Assembly: GCF_000817735.3 (NCBI RefSeq)
Contig: NZ_JTJC03000005.1
Location: 248,001-312,000, forward strand
Direction of reading: 5' to 3'
DNA: 64,000 nt
Source: Scytonema millei VB511283
GTDB lineage: Bacteria; Cyanobacteriota; Cyanobacteriia; Cyanobacteriales; Chroococcidiopsidaceae
Every line of letters begins with the position of its first letter. The first letter of the stretch is position 1. The position numbers were made by a program, and so were the translations under genes. The notes under the pieces were generated by a model. The model did no database searches. It worked only from the letters and a program-made list of their open reading frames with translations, and was not told the DNA's origin. Of the stretch, positions 9,590 to 20,050 are shown one piece after another.

Positions 9590-10255
9590 GATCTACTGTG
9601 TATCTTTAGTGAGTGCGAGCAAGACAGAGTTTGCTGCTAGTTGAATTCGAGTTGGGGAATTGAAGAAACTTGAAAAATGCGATCGCATATATCTAGACAC
9701 TTAAGGAAATAGAGTGAAATATCTCAACCGTGAAAATCAGGGCGATCGCGCTTAGTTTAAGTCAACTTTATATAACCATCACAAAATCAAGTTAATATGT
9801 ATTTTTCAGATCGACCAAGGGCAATTCTACTGAAGTTAAATTACAGTAAAATTGCCGATCTGCAAGCATTAACTCGACCGATATACGGTGTTTGGAGATG
9901 TTTGCTAAGCGATATACCTATGATTGAGGACGATTGCCAGCTACTATGCGTTTGATTTATGAGTTAGCAAATTAATACAGTATCTATCGTAGAAATACGT
10001 AAATTTTACCTATATTGGAGATCCGTAAAAATAATTAGTACAGCACCAAGCCCCAGCGAATAGAATTCGCGGCTAAATAAACATAGACGTAAAGCAGCTT
10101 GCCGTAGGCAAACTAGCCCGCGCGGACTCATGGAAAGTTAAGGGTTAAACTTGCATTCGCGCAGAATAGGCAGGTTTTGCGCGTGTAGCAGCGACTTCAA
10201 TTGCCAAGTGCAAGCTCTCAAAAAATAGGGCGGGTATAACCCACCCCACAAACTC
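9590..10255. other. Long spacer with a degenerate repeat element
   Basis: No gene is supported. The first 450 bases are AT-rich and carry the upstream region of the lipoprotein gene. The last 200 bases hold a decayed inverted-repeat element (about 10055-10211). Confidence 0.6.
10055..10211. repeat. Degenerate inverted-repeat (MITE-like) element with AATTCGCGGCTA ends
   Basis: The left end reads GCGAATAGAATTCGCGGCTA. The right end, read in reverse, is GGCAATTGAAGTCGCTGCTA, giving imperfect terminal inverted repeats around a GC-rich core with GCCCGCGCGGACTC and TAGGCAGGTTTTGCG. From memory this is the pattern of a common repeat in filamentous cyanobacteria. A related half-element may be at 40533-40610. 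Confidence 0.5.
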
Positions 10256-12709
10256 TTAGCACCCGCGACCCAGCTTCTCTTCTACTTCTGCTACCATCAG
10301 CAGAGTTTTGAGTACGGAGTCGGGGTTGAGGCTCATAGAATCTATTCCCTGTTCTACCAAAAACTGAGCAAATTCTGGATAATCGCTGGGAGCTTGACCG
10401 CAGATCCCAATTTTACGACCTTTAGCTTTAGCAGTAGCGATCGCCATTTGCACCAATCGCTTAACTCCTGGCGTGCGTTCGTCAAATAAACCTGCCACCA
10501 AAGCCGAATCTCGGTCTAATCCAATTGTCAGCTGAGTTAAATCGTTAGAACCAATGGAAAATCCATCAAAGACTTCGCTAAATTCCTCCGCCATCAGAAC
10601 GTTGTTGGGCAACTCGCACATGACGTAGATTTCTAATCCATCCTTACCCCGTTCTAAACCGTGTTTTGCCATTTCTGCTAAGACTTTACGCCCTTCTTCG
10701 GGAGTGCGGCAAAAAGGAATCATGGGAATTAAATTGGTTAACCCCATCTCTTGTCGTACCTGCGCGATCGCCTGACATTCTAAAGCAAAAGCATCGCGAT
10801 AACGCGGATCGTAGTAACGCGCTGCCCCCCGCCACCCCAGCATCGGGTTTTCTTCCTTGGGTTCAAACTGCTTTCCACCGAGTAAATTGGCATATTCATT
10901 TGATTTAAAGTCGCTCATCCGTACAACAACGGGGTTAGGGTAAAAAGCAGCCGCTAGCGTCGCTGCACCTTGGGCTAATTTCTCAATAAAATACTGGGGC
11001 TTCTCAGCAAAGAATGCTGTCATCTCGGCAATTTTGGCTTTTTCTGCTTCATCCTCTAGGCGATCGAAATGTAGCAGTGCCAAGGGATGAATCTTAATAT
11101 AGTTGGCAATAATAAACTCTAACCGTGCCAAGCCCACACCATCGTTAGGAATTGCCGAGAAGCTGAAAGCTTCCGCAGGATTGCCCACGTTCATCATAAT
11201 TTTGGTACGAGTGCGGGGCAGGTTGTCTAAGGGAACTTCTCGAACTTCAAACGGTAATAATCCCTGGTAAACTTTCCCTTCATCGCCTTCAGCACAGGAA
11301 ACCGTGACTTCTTGCCCAGAATGCAACACGCTAGTAGCATCGCCACAACCGACGATCGCCGGAATCCCAATTTCTCTGGCGATAATTGCAGCGTGACAAG
11401 TTCTACCACCTTGATTTGTCACGATTGCGCTGGCTTTTTTTAAAATAGGTTCCCAGTCGGGGTCTGTTTTATCAGTAACTAACACATCTCCAGTTTGGAA
11501 ATGGTCGAGTCTATGCACGTCTGTAATGACTTTAACTTTCCCTTGACCGATCGCCTCACCGACACTGCGACCTGTAATTATAGGTGTATTACCATTAGCC
11601 CCGACTAAGTGATAGCTGCGTAGAACATTGAGGCTTTTCTGCGATTGTACGGTTTCGGGGCGGGCTTGGACGATAAATAATTGTTCGGTTACGCCGTCTT
11701 TTGCCCACTCAATATCCATCGGGGTATAAGTACCGCGGACTTTGGAGTAATGATCTTCAATAATGCAAGCCCATCGCGCTAATTGTAAAACCTCTGCGTC
11801 ATTCAAGGCATATTTACCGCGATCGCTAGGTACCACGGGAACGTTTCTGGTAACTTTCGATCCGCCTGTATCGTAGACCATTTTGAATTCTTTAGAACCC
11901 AATCTTTTGCCTAAAATCGGGCGAAATCCTGCTTTTAGTGTAGGTTTGAAGACGTAGTATTCGTCGGGGTTAATTGCCCCTTGGACGATATTTTCGCCTA
12001 ATCCATAGGCGGCTGTGATTAGTGCTGCATTTTTAAATCCAGTCTCCGTATCGATGGAAAACATCACCCCAGAAGCAGCTAAGTCAGAACGTACCATTTT
12101 TTGCACGCCAATCGAGAGGGCAACACTGAAATGGTCAAAACCTCGGCTGTGACGATAGGAGATGGCGCGATCGGTAAATAGGGAAGCAAAACAACGATGA
12201 CAGGCAACTAGTACGCCTTCAACGCCGTTGATATTGAGGTAGGATTCTTGCTGTCCGGCAAAACTAGCATCTGGTAAGTCTTCGGCTGTGGCGCTAGAAC
12301 GAACGGCAACATCAGTGTCAATCCCGTAATTTTCGCATAACTTTTCGTAGGCAGACGCGATCGCCTCTTTTAAGTCTTTCGGGAAAGGCGTGTACCGCAG
12401 CATAGATCTTGCTTGTTTACCGCGTTGGCGTAAGTTATTTAGATCTTCCACATCCAAATCGGCAAATAGCGATCGCAATTTGGTGTCTAAACCAGTTTGC
12501 TGAATGTAATAGCGATAGGCATAGGCAGTAATCGCAAAGCCGTTAGGGACGTTAATACCTTGGGGTGTGAGTTGTTGGATCATTTCCCCTAAAGAAGCAT
12601 TTTTCCCACCTACCAAAGCCAGATCGTGAATTCCTACCTCTTCAAACCAGAGAACGAGCGATCGCTCTTTTGCTGCTGGGGAGGTCGTTTCTGTCACCGC
12701 CGTTACCAT
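10256..12709 (-). CDS. ppsA: Phosphoenolpyruvate synthase
   Basis: Makes PEP from pyruvate and ATP (products AMP and phosphate), the gluconeogenic counterpart of pyruvate kinase. The 817 residues match the family. The N-terminal ATP-grasp domain has LVGGKNASLGEM and AVRSSATAEDLPDASFAGQQ (about 130-155). The swivelling phosphohistidine domain has GGRTCHAAIIAREIGIPAIVG with the catalytic His near 440. The C-terminal PEP-binding barrel includes GLARLEFII, the CELPNN segment, and GSNDLTQLTIGLDRD. Everything expected is present. It is not next to other carbon-metabolism genes; a 270-base AT-rich leader lies upstream. Confidence 0.95.
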   Translation of the reverse strand: MVTAVTETTSPAAKERSLVLWFEEVGIHDLALVGGKNASLGEMIQQLTPQGINVPNGFAITAYAYRYYIQQTGLDTKLRSLFADLDVEDLNNLRQRGKQARSMLRYTPFPKDLKEAIASAYEKLCENYGIDTDVAVRSSATAEDLPDASFAGQQESYLNINGVEGVLVACHRCFASLFTDRAISYRHSRGFDHFSVALSIGVQKMVRSDLAASGVMFSIDTETGFKNAALITAAYGLGENIVQGAINPDEYYVFKPTLKAGFRPILGKRLGSKEFKMVYDTGGSKVTRNVPVVPSDRGKYALNDAEVLQLARWACIIEDHYSKVRGTYTPMDIEWAKDGVTEQLFIVQARPETVQSQKSLNVLRSYHLVGANGNTPIITGRSVGEAIGQGKVKVITDVHRLDHFQTGDVLVTDKTDPDWEPILKKASAIVTNQGGRTCHAAIIAREIGIPAIVGCGDATSVLHSGQEVTVSCAEGDEGKVYQGLLPFEVREVPLDNLPRTRTKIMMNVGNPAEAFSFSAIPNDGVGLARLEFIIANYIKIHPLALLHFDRLEDEAEKAKIAEMTAFFAEKPQYFIEKLAQGAATLAAAFYPNPVVVRMSDFKSNEYANLLGGKQFEPKEENPMLGWRGAARYYDPRYRDAFALECQAIAQVRQEMGLTNLIPMIPFCRTPEEGRKVLAEMAKHGLERGKDGLEIYVMCELPNNVLMAEEFSEVFDGFSIGSNDLTQLTIGLDRDSALVAGLFDERTPGVKRLVQMAIATAKAKGRKIGICGQAPSDYPEFAQFLVEQGIDSMSLNPDSVLKTLLMVAEVEEKLGRGC

Positions 12710-12977
12710 AGCTATTTTCCTCTCTAGTGATTGCTACTGCGATCGAATCAATTTATATCAAGAAGTTAAATTTATGACTTTCTTTTCTAATCTATTAGGG
12801 ATCAAAGCTTTTTGACACCATATCTAAACGAACCTACATATTTGTGGTTTTTCAACCATTCTGCAAAGAGGATTATTTAGAAATTTATAGTGAAAAAGCT
12901 AAAATTGAATTACAGAGAATCTTAGTATTGACTAATCTAACAATTTTTATAAAGACTTGTTGTATAACCTACTGCAA

Positions 12978-13166
12978 CTAGTAAAAATCGAAAAAAACAT
13001 CAATTTGCCCAATCGCAGTTAAATATATCTGTGCGTTTACTATATCATCGAAAAAACAGGCGCGATCGCCTGTACATATCGTGACAAAATACAATCCATT
13101 TGCTGCATAATCTCGATTCGATAACCGTGCAGATTCAATGCGATATTTATTTTTGAATAATGTCAT
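12978..13166 (-). pseudogene. N-terminal stub of an IS200/RAYT-like Y1 transposase
   Basis: About 55 residues match the start of the small REP-associated or IS200-like tyrosine transposases: NKYRIESARLSNRDYAANGL, then YFVTICTGDRACFF and DDIVNAQIYLTAIGQI. The frame then ends in unrelated residues. The HUH metal-binding motif and catalytic tyrosine, which should follow, are absent in all frames up to the next gene. It is a dead fragment. It matters because such enzymes mobilise short palindromes, which are abundant here; a C-family palindrome lies 23 bases beyond its start codon. Confidence 0.7.
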
Positions 13167-13188
13167 ATCGGTTTAGGCACAAATGATA

Positions 13189-13214
13189 TAGAGACGTTGT
13201 ATGCAACGTCTCTA
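13189..13214. repeat. Palindrome, GAGACGTT family (copy 1)
   Basis: The 26-base unit reads TAGAGACGTT, a central GTATGC, then AACGTCTCTA, so the ten-base arms are perfect complements. It sits 28 bases past the chlH stop, where it may double as a 3' hairpin. Relatives are at 48017-48041 and 61696-61721. Confidence 0.8.
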
Positions 13215-13242
13215 CACGGTTATAACCTAATGAACCTACGAT

Positions 13243-16200
13243 CTATTCAATCCCTTCAATCCGGTCTTCGACTTCCTGATACAATTCGCGTAGCAGATCC
13301 AAATTGTTCTCATCAGTATCCCAATAACCGCGTCCATTTGCTTCTAACAAAGTAGAAACCATCTTGCGGAAGGAATGCGGATTTAAATTCAACAACCGCT
13401 GACGCATCGCCTCATCTTTAATGAAGGTGTCATTAGCATCTTCGTAGATCCAATTATCGACAGCCCCCGCAGTTGCACTCCAACCCATCGTATTGACTAA
13501 CCGCTTGGAAAGTTCCCGCACGCCTTCGTAACCGTGAGACAACATTCCCTCATACCACTTGGGATTTAACAACTTGGTACGGGAATCTAAACGCACGGTT
13601 TCTGATAGAGTGCGGACTTGAGCGTTAGCTGTCGTTGTATCTGCCATGTAGGAAGCAGGCATCTTACCATCATTTCGCAGACTTGCCACAACTTTCGTCG
13701 GATCTGAGTCGTAGTAGTGCGATACGTCCGTTAAACTAATCTCGGAAGAATCAAGATTTTGGAATGTCACCTCAGCAGTTTTAAGCGTGGTTTCAAAAAT
13801 CTGCCGCGACTGTTCCATCGTTCCAGGATTATCGGCACTGAAAGCAAAGGATTTGCGCTTGAGGTACATTTCCTGTAACTCGGCTTCGCTATCCCAGGTG
13901 CTGTTTTCGACTGCCAAATTAATATTGGATGAGTAGGAACCGGAAGCATTAGAAAATACGCGAGTAGCAGCTTGGCGCAAGTTAATTCCCATGTCTTCAG
14001 CTTGCTTCAAGGCGTGTTTGCGGACAAAATTCATTTCTACAGGTTCGTCTGCTTCCGCCGCCATTTTCACCGCTTGATCCAGCAGGTTCATTTGGTTGAT
14101 AAACAAGTCGCGGAAAACACCAGAACAGTTGATGACAACATCAATTCTGGGTCGTCCCAACTCTTCCAAGGGAATCAATTCCAACTTATTCACCCGTCCC
14201 AAAGCATCGGGAACCGGACGCACGCCGACCATCCACATAATTTGCGCTAGGGATTCGCCGTAAGTTTTGATATTATCGGTTCCCCAGAGAACGCAGGCGA
14301 TGGTTTCGGGGAATTTTCCCCCATTTTCTGCCTTATTACGGTCTAACAAACGGTCTACGACGATTTTTGCCGATCGCACCGCTGCCATTGTTGGAATAGC
14401 CTGCGGGTCGAGGGCGTGAATATTCTTCCCTGTAGGCAAGACATCGGGGTTGCGGATCGGGTCGCCACCGGGACCAGGTAAGATGTACTCGCCTTCTAAT
14501 CCCCGTAATAAAGCCCCTAATTCGTTATCTGCACAAACTTGTTGCAGGCAAAATTCCAAGTATTCAAACAACGGTTTGAGGGCAGTCGGATCGACCTTGG
14601 CGTAACCTGCTTGGTGCAAAGCTTCTACCCAAGGTTCCTTTTTACCCATATTGAAGAAATTGAGTTTAGAAACCAGGGATACTCTACCTTCTGCGTCGGT
14701 TTGTGCCTGTACTAAGGCGCTGACTGCGGCGCGACTGGCGAGGGTGATGTTTTGCAATAATTGCACGTCTTCCAAGAGACCGCGATCGCTATTGTGATAA
14801 ATTTCGTCAATATCGCGCCCAATGCTATTGGCAATAATCCGTGGTAAACTTTGGATCTCTTCTTCAGACCGATCTAAATTACCAATATTAACCAAAGTTG
14901 CGATCGCTTCCTCTGCTGAAGGCGGCTTCCCAATAACGTGCAATCCGCAAGGCAACAACCGCGACTCAATTTCCATCAACTTGCGATACACCAAGCCAAC
15001 AATATTATCCCGCTCCTCGGCAGTCATATCTTTGGCATCTTGCTCTGGCAAGTTAATATCTTGGTCTAAATTCACCATCCGGCACTTATCCATGATGGTG
15101 TTGACAATGGGGATACCGCGACCGGAATCTTTTAAAGTTTGATAAGAAGCGATCAATTCGCTCAATTCCTTCAAACCCTTGTACAAACCAGCATTTTCGG
15201 CTGGCGGTGTCAAGTAAGAAATCGTTTCGGCATAACTGCGGCGTTTGGCAATTGTGGCTTCACTGGGGTTATTTGCCGCGTAATAGTACAAGTTGGGAAT
15301 CATGCCAATCAGATTATCTGGGTAGCAGTCGCCCGACATCCCCATTTGCTTTCCTGGCATAAATTCCAAAGAACCGTGCGTACCAAAATGCAGCACTGCA
15401 TCGGCTTGCCAAATTTGTTCTAAATACGTGTAGTAAGCCGCGAAACCGTGGTGAGGGCTAGCAGAACGGGAGAATAACAACCGCATCGGGTCGCCTTCAT
15501 AACCAAACGTTGGCTGTACGCCAATAAAAACGTTACCGAATTGCTTGCCATAGACCAAAAGGTTTTGCCCGTCACTGTTGAGATGCCCTGGCGGTGGACC
15601 CCAGTTTTCCTCTAATTTTTGGGAATAGGGGGTGAGTGCTTCGTACTCCGGTACGGACATCTTGTAGGCAACGTTGAGTTCAGGGCTGCTATACTGCGCC
15701 TGGGCATCGTGGATCACCTGTTCCATCAACTCTTTGGGCGACCCTGGCAAATCCTGCACGTCATAACCGTTATTCCGCAGGGCTTGCATCACCTCGTAAA
15801 TGGAACCAAATACATCTAAGTAGGCGGCTGTCCCCACGTTCCCCTTATCGGGTGGAAAGCTGAATACGGTAATGGCAACTTTTTTATCCAGTTTTGGCTT
15901 GCGGCGCAGGTTAGCCCACTTCATGGCACGTTGGGCAACTGCTTCAACGCGGTCTTGCAGGGCGATCGCCTTTCCTGTCGCCCCATCTCGACCTGATAAT
16001 ATAATCGGTTCGATCGCCCCATCCAATTCGGGAATGGCAATTTGTAATGCTACTTGAATCGGGTGCAAACCTAGATCGCTATCTTGCCACTCTTCCGTTG
16101 TCTGAAACACTAAAGGTAAGGCAACCATGTAGGGACGGTTCAACCGCTTCAGTGCTTCAATTGCCTTTGGATGGTCTTGTCGTGCGGGTCCACCTACCAA

Positions 16201-17229
16201 AGCAAATCCGGTGAGGGAAATCACCGTATCAACAATCGGATTTTTGCTGACCGGATCGTAGAAATAAGCATCGACAGGCTTGGAAAAGTCCAAACCACCA
16301 GCAAAGACAGCAACCACCCGCGCCCCCATTGCTTCAAGTTCCTGTACGATTGCAACGTAATGGGCATCATCCCCCGTTACTAGGTGGGTGCGTTGTAGTA
16401 CGAGTCCCACGCAAGGCGCTAGCGGGTCTTTTAAGTCGCTAGAGATGTCTTGGCGGCTGTTGTGCCAGTTGAGGTATTCCTTGACATCCTCAAACATCGT
16501 AGTTGACAAAGGATGCCAGATACCCATATCGGGATAAACTACGGGTTCCTGGTATTGTAGGGGCGCACGACCGTGCGCCCCTACAGATTTGATGACGTAT
16601 TTGTCCGCTAACATCAGCAGGAAATTTTCCAGGTTTTCCGGCGAACCGCCCAACCAATACTGAAAACTCAGCATGAAGTTACGCGCATCTTGGGCTTTAT
16701 CAATGGGTAAATACTTCAGCACCTTGGGCAGGGTTTGGAGTAGCTTTAGCATTCCATCTTGGAAAGAAGACCCAGATTTTTCTTTCCGCTTGCGCATGAA
16801 TTGGGCGATGGCGCTTTTGGATTGTCCCAACTGCGCCATCGAAAAGCTACCCATCTTGTTAAGGCGCATCACCTCTGGCATTGAGGGGAAGACAACAGCC
16901 ACATCCAATTGCGATCGGTGCGGTTCTACTGCTGCTACTACCTTTTGCGCCAAGTCTTCAATGAAAATCAGTGAGGCGATGAAGATGTCGGCAGTTTGGA
17001 TCTCGCGCTTAAACTCCTCGTAGTTTTCAGGATCTCGGAGTTCTTCAATCAGATAGCCGCTAATTTCGATCGCCAAATTCGGATTGCTTTGGTTAATTTG
17101 GCGTACCGCTTGCGATAAGGCACTCTGATACTGGGACTCTAGCACGACATAGACCACCTTGATCAAAGCACGTTCTGCCAGGTTGTCGGGCGTAATGTGT
17201 CGGATGGTGGACTTGACGTGTGTGAACAT
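13243..17229 (-). CDS. chlH: Magnesium-protoporphyrin IX chelatase, H subunit
   Basis: The large porphyrin-binding subunit that, with ChlI, ChlD and GUN4, inserts magnesium into protoporphyrin IX, committing it to chlorophyll. The start at 17229 ([12 protein letters not shown]) is preceded by an AAAGGAG ribosome site; a start 17 codons upstream is less likely. The 1328 residues match the family. Recognisable blocks are [61 protein letters not shown] and [16 protein letters not shown]. Oddity: residues about 216-225 ([10 protein letters not shown]) are encoded by a 28-30 base palindromic repeat inserted in frame between the LADKYV and PVVYPDMG blocks. The stretch falls in a variable loop, so the enzyme is probably functional. 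Confidence 0.97.
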   Translation of the reverse strand: MFTHVKSTIRHITPDNLAERALIKVVYVVLESQYQSALSQAVRQINQSNPNLAIEISGYLIEELRDPENYEEFKREIQTADIFIASLIFIEDLAQKVVAAVEPHRSQLDVAVVFPSMPEVMRLNKMGSFSMAQLGQSKSAIAQFMRKRKEKSGSSFQDGMLKLLQTLPKVLKYLPIDKAQDARNFMLSFQYWLGGSPENLENFLLMLADKYVIKSVGAHGRAPLQYQEPVVYPDMGIWHPLSTTMFEDVKEYLNWHNSRQDISSDLKDPLAPCVGLVLQRTHLVTGDDAHYVAIVQELEAMGARVVAVFAGGLDFSKPVDAYFYDPVSKNPIVDTVISLTGFALVGGPARQDHPKAIEALKRLNRPYMVALPLVFQTTEEWQDSDLGLHPIQVALQIAIPELDGAIEPIILSGRDGATGKAIALQDRVEAVAQRAMKWANLRRKPKLDKKVAITVFSFPPDKGNVGTAAYLDVFGSIYEVMQALRNNGYDVQDLPGSPKELMEQVIHDAQAQYSSPELNVAYKMSVPEYEALTPYSQKLEENWGPPPGHLNSDGQNLLVYGKQFGNVFIGVQPTFGYEGDPMRLLFSRSASPHHGFAAYYTYLEQIWQADAVLHFGTHGSLEFMPGKQMGMSGDCYPDNLIGMIPNLYYYAANNPSEATIAKRRSYAETISYLTPPAENAGLYKGLKELSELIASYQTLKDSGRGIPIVNTIMDKCRMVNLDQDINLPEQDAKDMTAEERDNIVGLVYRKLMEIESRLLPCGLHVIGKPPSAEEAIATLVNIGNLDRSEEEIQSLPRIIANSIGRDIDEIYHNSDRGLLEDVQLLQNITLASRAAVSALVQAQTDAEGRVSLVSKLNFFNMGKKEPWVEALHQAGYAKVDPTALKPLFEYLEFCLQQVCADNELGALLRGLEGEYILPGPGGDPIRNPDVLPTGKNIHALDPQAIPTMAAVRSAKIVVDRLLDRNKAENGGKFPETIACVLWGTDNIKTYGESLAQIMWMVGVRPVPDALGRVNKLELIPLEELGRPRIDVVINCSGVFRDLFINQMNLLDQAVKMAAEADEPVEMNFVRKHALKQAEDMGINLRQAATRVFSNASGSYSSNINLAVENSTWDSEAELQEMYLKRKSFAFSADNPGTMEQSRQIFETTLKTAEVTFQNLDSSEISLTDVSHYYDSDPTKVVASLRNDGKMPASYMADTTTANAQVRTLSETVRLDSRTKLLNPKWYEGMLSHGYEGVRELSKRLVNTMGWSATAGAVDNWIYEDANDTFIKDEAMRQRLLNLNPHSFRKMVSTLLEANGRGYWDTDENNLDLLRELYQEVEDRIEGIE
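16556..16585. repeat. Palindrome inside chlH, GTAGGGGCGCACG family
   Basis: A perfect inverted repeat: TGTAGGGGCGCACG, two-base loop, CGTGCGCCCCTACA. It lies wholly within chlH and adds ten codons read as [11 protein letters not shown] near-copy in the same translational phase lies in the DUF3685 gene at 57532-57559, and another is in recG at 27408-27435. Confidence 0.9.
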
Positions 17230-17683
17230 TCGGTAAGGCTCCTTTGATGCGTGTTCTCTGTCTGTAGGGATCTCTGGCAATGAACGTAGGACACCAGATA
17301 AACACTTTCCTAATGTCCCACTTGTACCTCTACGCAGTAAGCTCGACGATCTCTACAGATTGTGAACTGGTCGCGTTACAGTTGAAAAACCGTACTGCGA
17401 TCGGCGTAGAAAATACACGGCACATGAGTTTTTTTTATCAGAAAGTGCCTCCCAAAAGTTAGAGTCAGGCTGTAACTGACACAATTTGATAAAAATTTCG
17501 TAACTTTTCGTTACGTTTGTTAATTTTGCATGAAGTCGCTAATCATAGGATTTTCCCTAATCTTTGCAAAATTTTAATAAATAAATTTTAAAATTATGCT
17601 GTTAAATCTTCGTTTTATGATACTCATAAAAGTCTAAAAAATTAAAAACAAGGGTATGAAAAGGTACAAATGACCAATGACAA
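17230..17683. other. Divergent promoter region between chlH and the LpxB-like gene
   Basis: No credible gene; a 60-codon frame at 17280-17462 lacks protein-like composition or ribosome site. The right half is very AT-rich and ends in ATGACCA/ATGACAA heptamers that run into the start codon at 17684. Promoters for both genes are expected here. Confidence 0.6.
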
Positions 17684-19069
17684 ATGACAAATAACATCGA
17701 TATCTTGGTTTTGTCTAATGGTCCTGGGGAAGTCACAACCTGGGTGCGTCCCGTCGTGCAAGCTTTGCGTCAGCAACTAGGAGACGATCGCTCTCATGTC
17801 AGAATTTCCGTCGTGCTTTCTCCTTGTCCGAATGCCAGTGGCAAAGAAGCCGCGATCGCCCAATCTTACTCAGAAGTAGATAGAGTGCAAGCAGCAGAGC
17901 ATTTCTGGCAATTTTTGCTCTGGGGCAAAACCGCAGACAACTGGGATTGGAGAACTCGCGGTGTTGTGGTGTTTTTAGGCGGAGATCAATTATTTTCAGT
18001 CATCATTGGCAAGCGTCTCGGTTATCGTACTGTAGTTTACGTCGAGTGGGAAACGCGCTGGCATAGTTGGATCGATCGCTTTGCCGTCATGAAACCAGAC
18101 TTAATCGATAGCGCTCCATCAAAACATACCCACAAGTTTACGGTAGTAGGGGATTTGATGGCAGAAGCCTCTGGAGGAGTGAGGAGTGAGGAGCGAGGAG
18201 TGAGGGGAGAGCAGGGAAGCAGAGGAGCAGGGAAAGCAGGGGAGAATAACTACCAACTACCAACTACCAACTACCAACTACCAATTATCCATGACCAATC
18301 CAAAATTGAATTAATTGGTTTATTACCAGGCTCCAAAGCTGCGAAACTATCACAGGGAGTACCTTTGATGTTAGCGATCGCAGAATACATTCATACACAA
18401 CGACCGCAGACGCGCTTTGTCATTCCCGTCGCACCTACTTTAGACGTGCAAACTCTGGCTGACTTTGCCAACCGTGAAAAAAATCCAATTATTCCTTTAG
18501 TAGAAGGTTCCACAGCCGAACTAATTCCTCACTCCGCGTCCCCCACTCCGCACCTCGCACCCCTCACTCCTCACTCCTCACCCCTACTAAAAACAGCTGG
18601 CGGCTTAGTAGTAGAATTGTGGACGCGATCGCCTGCTTACGATCTGTTATCTCAATGTTGTTTGTGCTTGACAACCGTAGGCGCAAATACAGCCGAATTA
18701 GGCTCTCTAGGCGTGCCAATGATTGTTTTGTTACCGACTCAGCAACTAGACGCGATGCGGGCTTGGGATGGTATCCCAGGGGTACTCGTAAATTTACCTT
18801 TAATAGGAACGAGTATGGCAAAAGCAATTAACTGGTTAGTATTGCAGCGATTGGGCTTGCGATCGTGGCCCAACATCTGGGCAAAATCGGAAATCGTGCC
18901 AGAACTGGTCGGTAAACTCCAACCTCAAACTGTAGCAGACCTCGTACTCGACTATCTACAGCATCCAGAAAAACTAGAAGAAATGCGCTTCAAATTACGC
19001 AGCGTGCGTGGACAAACAGGAGCCGCCGCTAAAATTGCTCAGATCGTGTGCGAAGAACTTGGCAAATAA
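17684..19069 (+). CDS. Lipid-A-disaccharide synthase-related protein (LpxB-like), with two repeat insertions
   Basis: A cyanobacterial relative of LpxB (GT-B glycosyltransferase). The start is IDILVLSNGPGEVTTWVRPV; the later IELIGLLPGSKAAKL and LTTVGANTAELGSLGVPMIVLLPTQQLDA segments match the LpxB nucleotide-sugar region. True LpxB joins UDP-diacylglucosamine and lipid X, but this branch may have a different acceptor. Two stretches are low-complexity and made of intergenic repeat: about residues 163-205 (GVRSEERGVRG, then NYQLPTT units) and about 282-302 (TPHSASPTPHLAPLTPHS). Both keep frame and sit between conserved blocks. The ATG lies in ATGACAA-type heptamers; the start is set by the conserved N-terminus. 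Confidence 0.85.
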   Translation: MTNNIDILVLSNGPGEVTTWVRPVVQALRQQLGDDRSHVRISVVLSPCPNASGKEAAIAQSYSEVDRVQAAEHFWQFLLWGKTADNWDWRTRGVVVFLGGDQLFSVIIGKRLGYRTVVYVEWETRWHSWIDRFAVMKPDLIDSAPSKHTHKFTVVGDLMAEASGGVRSEERGVRGEQGSRGAGKAGENNYQLPTTNYQLPIIHDQSKIELIGLLPGSKAAKLSQGVPLMLAIAEYIHTQRPQTRFVIPVAPTLDVQTLADFANREKNPIIPLVEGSTAELIPHSASPTPHLAPLTPHSSPLLKTAGGLVVELWTRSPAYDLLSQCCLCLTTVGANTAELGSLGVPMIVLLPTQQLDAMRAWDGIPGVLVNLPLIGTSMAKAINWLVLQRLGLRSWPNIWAKSEIVPELVGKLQPQTVADLVLDYLQHPEKLEEMRFKLRSVRGQTGAAAKIAQIVCEELGK

Positions 19070-19221
19070 AGGGAGTAGGGAGTAGGGAGCAGGGAGGGAC
19101 AAGGGAGACAAGGGAGCAACTACCAACTACCAACCACCAACTACCAATTACCCATTATCCCCCTTTGCGTTCTTACTGATAACTGACAACTGACAACTGA
19201 CAACTGACAACTGACAACCGT
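19070..19221. repeat. STRR array: GGGAGCA and CAACTGA units
   Basis: Purine-rich GGGAGTA/GGGAGCA units, then CTACCAA units, then five copies of ACAACTG(A). The array lies between convergent genes and has no coding content. Confidence 0.7.
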
Positions 19222-19605
19222 TCACTGTTCCCTACCGTCTCGTCGTCCTAACTCGTAGACTCCGCAGCTAACGCAGGCAAGTATACCCATACTAATTGCC
19301 CAACTCCGACCTAAGCTCAGTTCGATGCCGTAATCACACAAGCTGCCAAAAATCAAAAAAGGCACAATGCTGAATAGTGAAGCGTAAAAAGCGTTCTGGG
19401 ATTCTCTAGCTATACGGGTTTTTTCAAATTCGGCTCGATTTATGTAAAGCGATCGCTCGGCAAAATTAAACCAGCGTTGGAGCTGGTGTACGATCCAGTC
19501 GCCTATGCCTGAAAAAGCTAAATATAACGCCAGCGACCACAAACTAGCTCCAGCGATCGCAGTAGCATCTAAATTGAGAGTAAACGGCAACATTTCTGTC
19601 AGCAT
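19222..19605 (-). CDS. Small membrane protein, function unknown
   Basis: A 127-residue protein with two or three predicted membrane spans: about residues 15-38 (IAGASLWSLALYLAF), about 75-95 (FYASLFSIVPFLIFGSL) and about 103-118 (WAISMGILACVSCGV). A charged amphipathic segment (QRWFNFAERSLYINRAEFEK) lies between the first two, and the C-terminus is GRRDGREQ. The composition is protein-like and the start has no competitor. I do not recognise a family; it looks like a conserved cyanobacterial hypothetical. Confidence 0.6.
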   Translation of the reverse strand: MLTEMLPFTLNLDATAIAGASLWSLALYLAFSGIGDWIVHQLQRWFNFAERSLYINRAEFEKTRIARESQNAFYASLFSIVPFLIFGSLCDYGIELSLGRSWAISMGILACVSCGVYELGRRDGREQ

Positions 19606-20050
19606 GAGGTAAGAGCGTCTGGCGATCGAGATTTAATTCATTAATTTAAAAATTCTAACGATAAATTTACACATTCGCGAGTGGTTCTGCGCAGTTCGCC
19701 GATCGCTGACTCAGAGTAGATGCGTCCTTCCGTAGATTTACCCTTGCTATGGCAAGATAAATCGTGTTAAGTTTTTGCAGGATTTTCAGCAAATTGTGAG
19801 AAATCTAATTATTCACATTGTTAGCGAACCTAAATCTATAGCGAACTTAAATATAAATTTCAGATAGAGGCAACACCGGTTCGACCTCAACAGTCCACTA
19901 AAACTAATCAGTCAGTAATATTCGGAATTTTTCCTTCTCTGCTAGTCAGTTGCCAGTATTTTATTTAAGTTATATGAATCAAGTTGCGATCGCTCGAATT
20001 CTGTTAACGCCCGTGGTGTCAAACCAGTACCCAGAACTAGGAGTCAAAGC
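19606..20050. other. Divergent upstream region, no gene seen
   Basis: This 445-base AT-rich spacer separates the membrane protein (minus) and the M23 peptidase (plus), with scattered HIP1 octamers. It has no repeat array, RNA gene or open frame worth reporting. Confidence 0.5.

Noticed and set aside
17280-17462. 60-codon frame upstream of the LpxB-like gene
   Set aside because: No ribosome site, no recognisable motif and atypical composition; probably part of the divergent promoter region.
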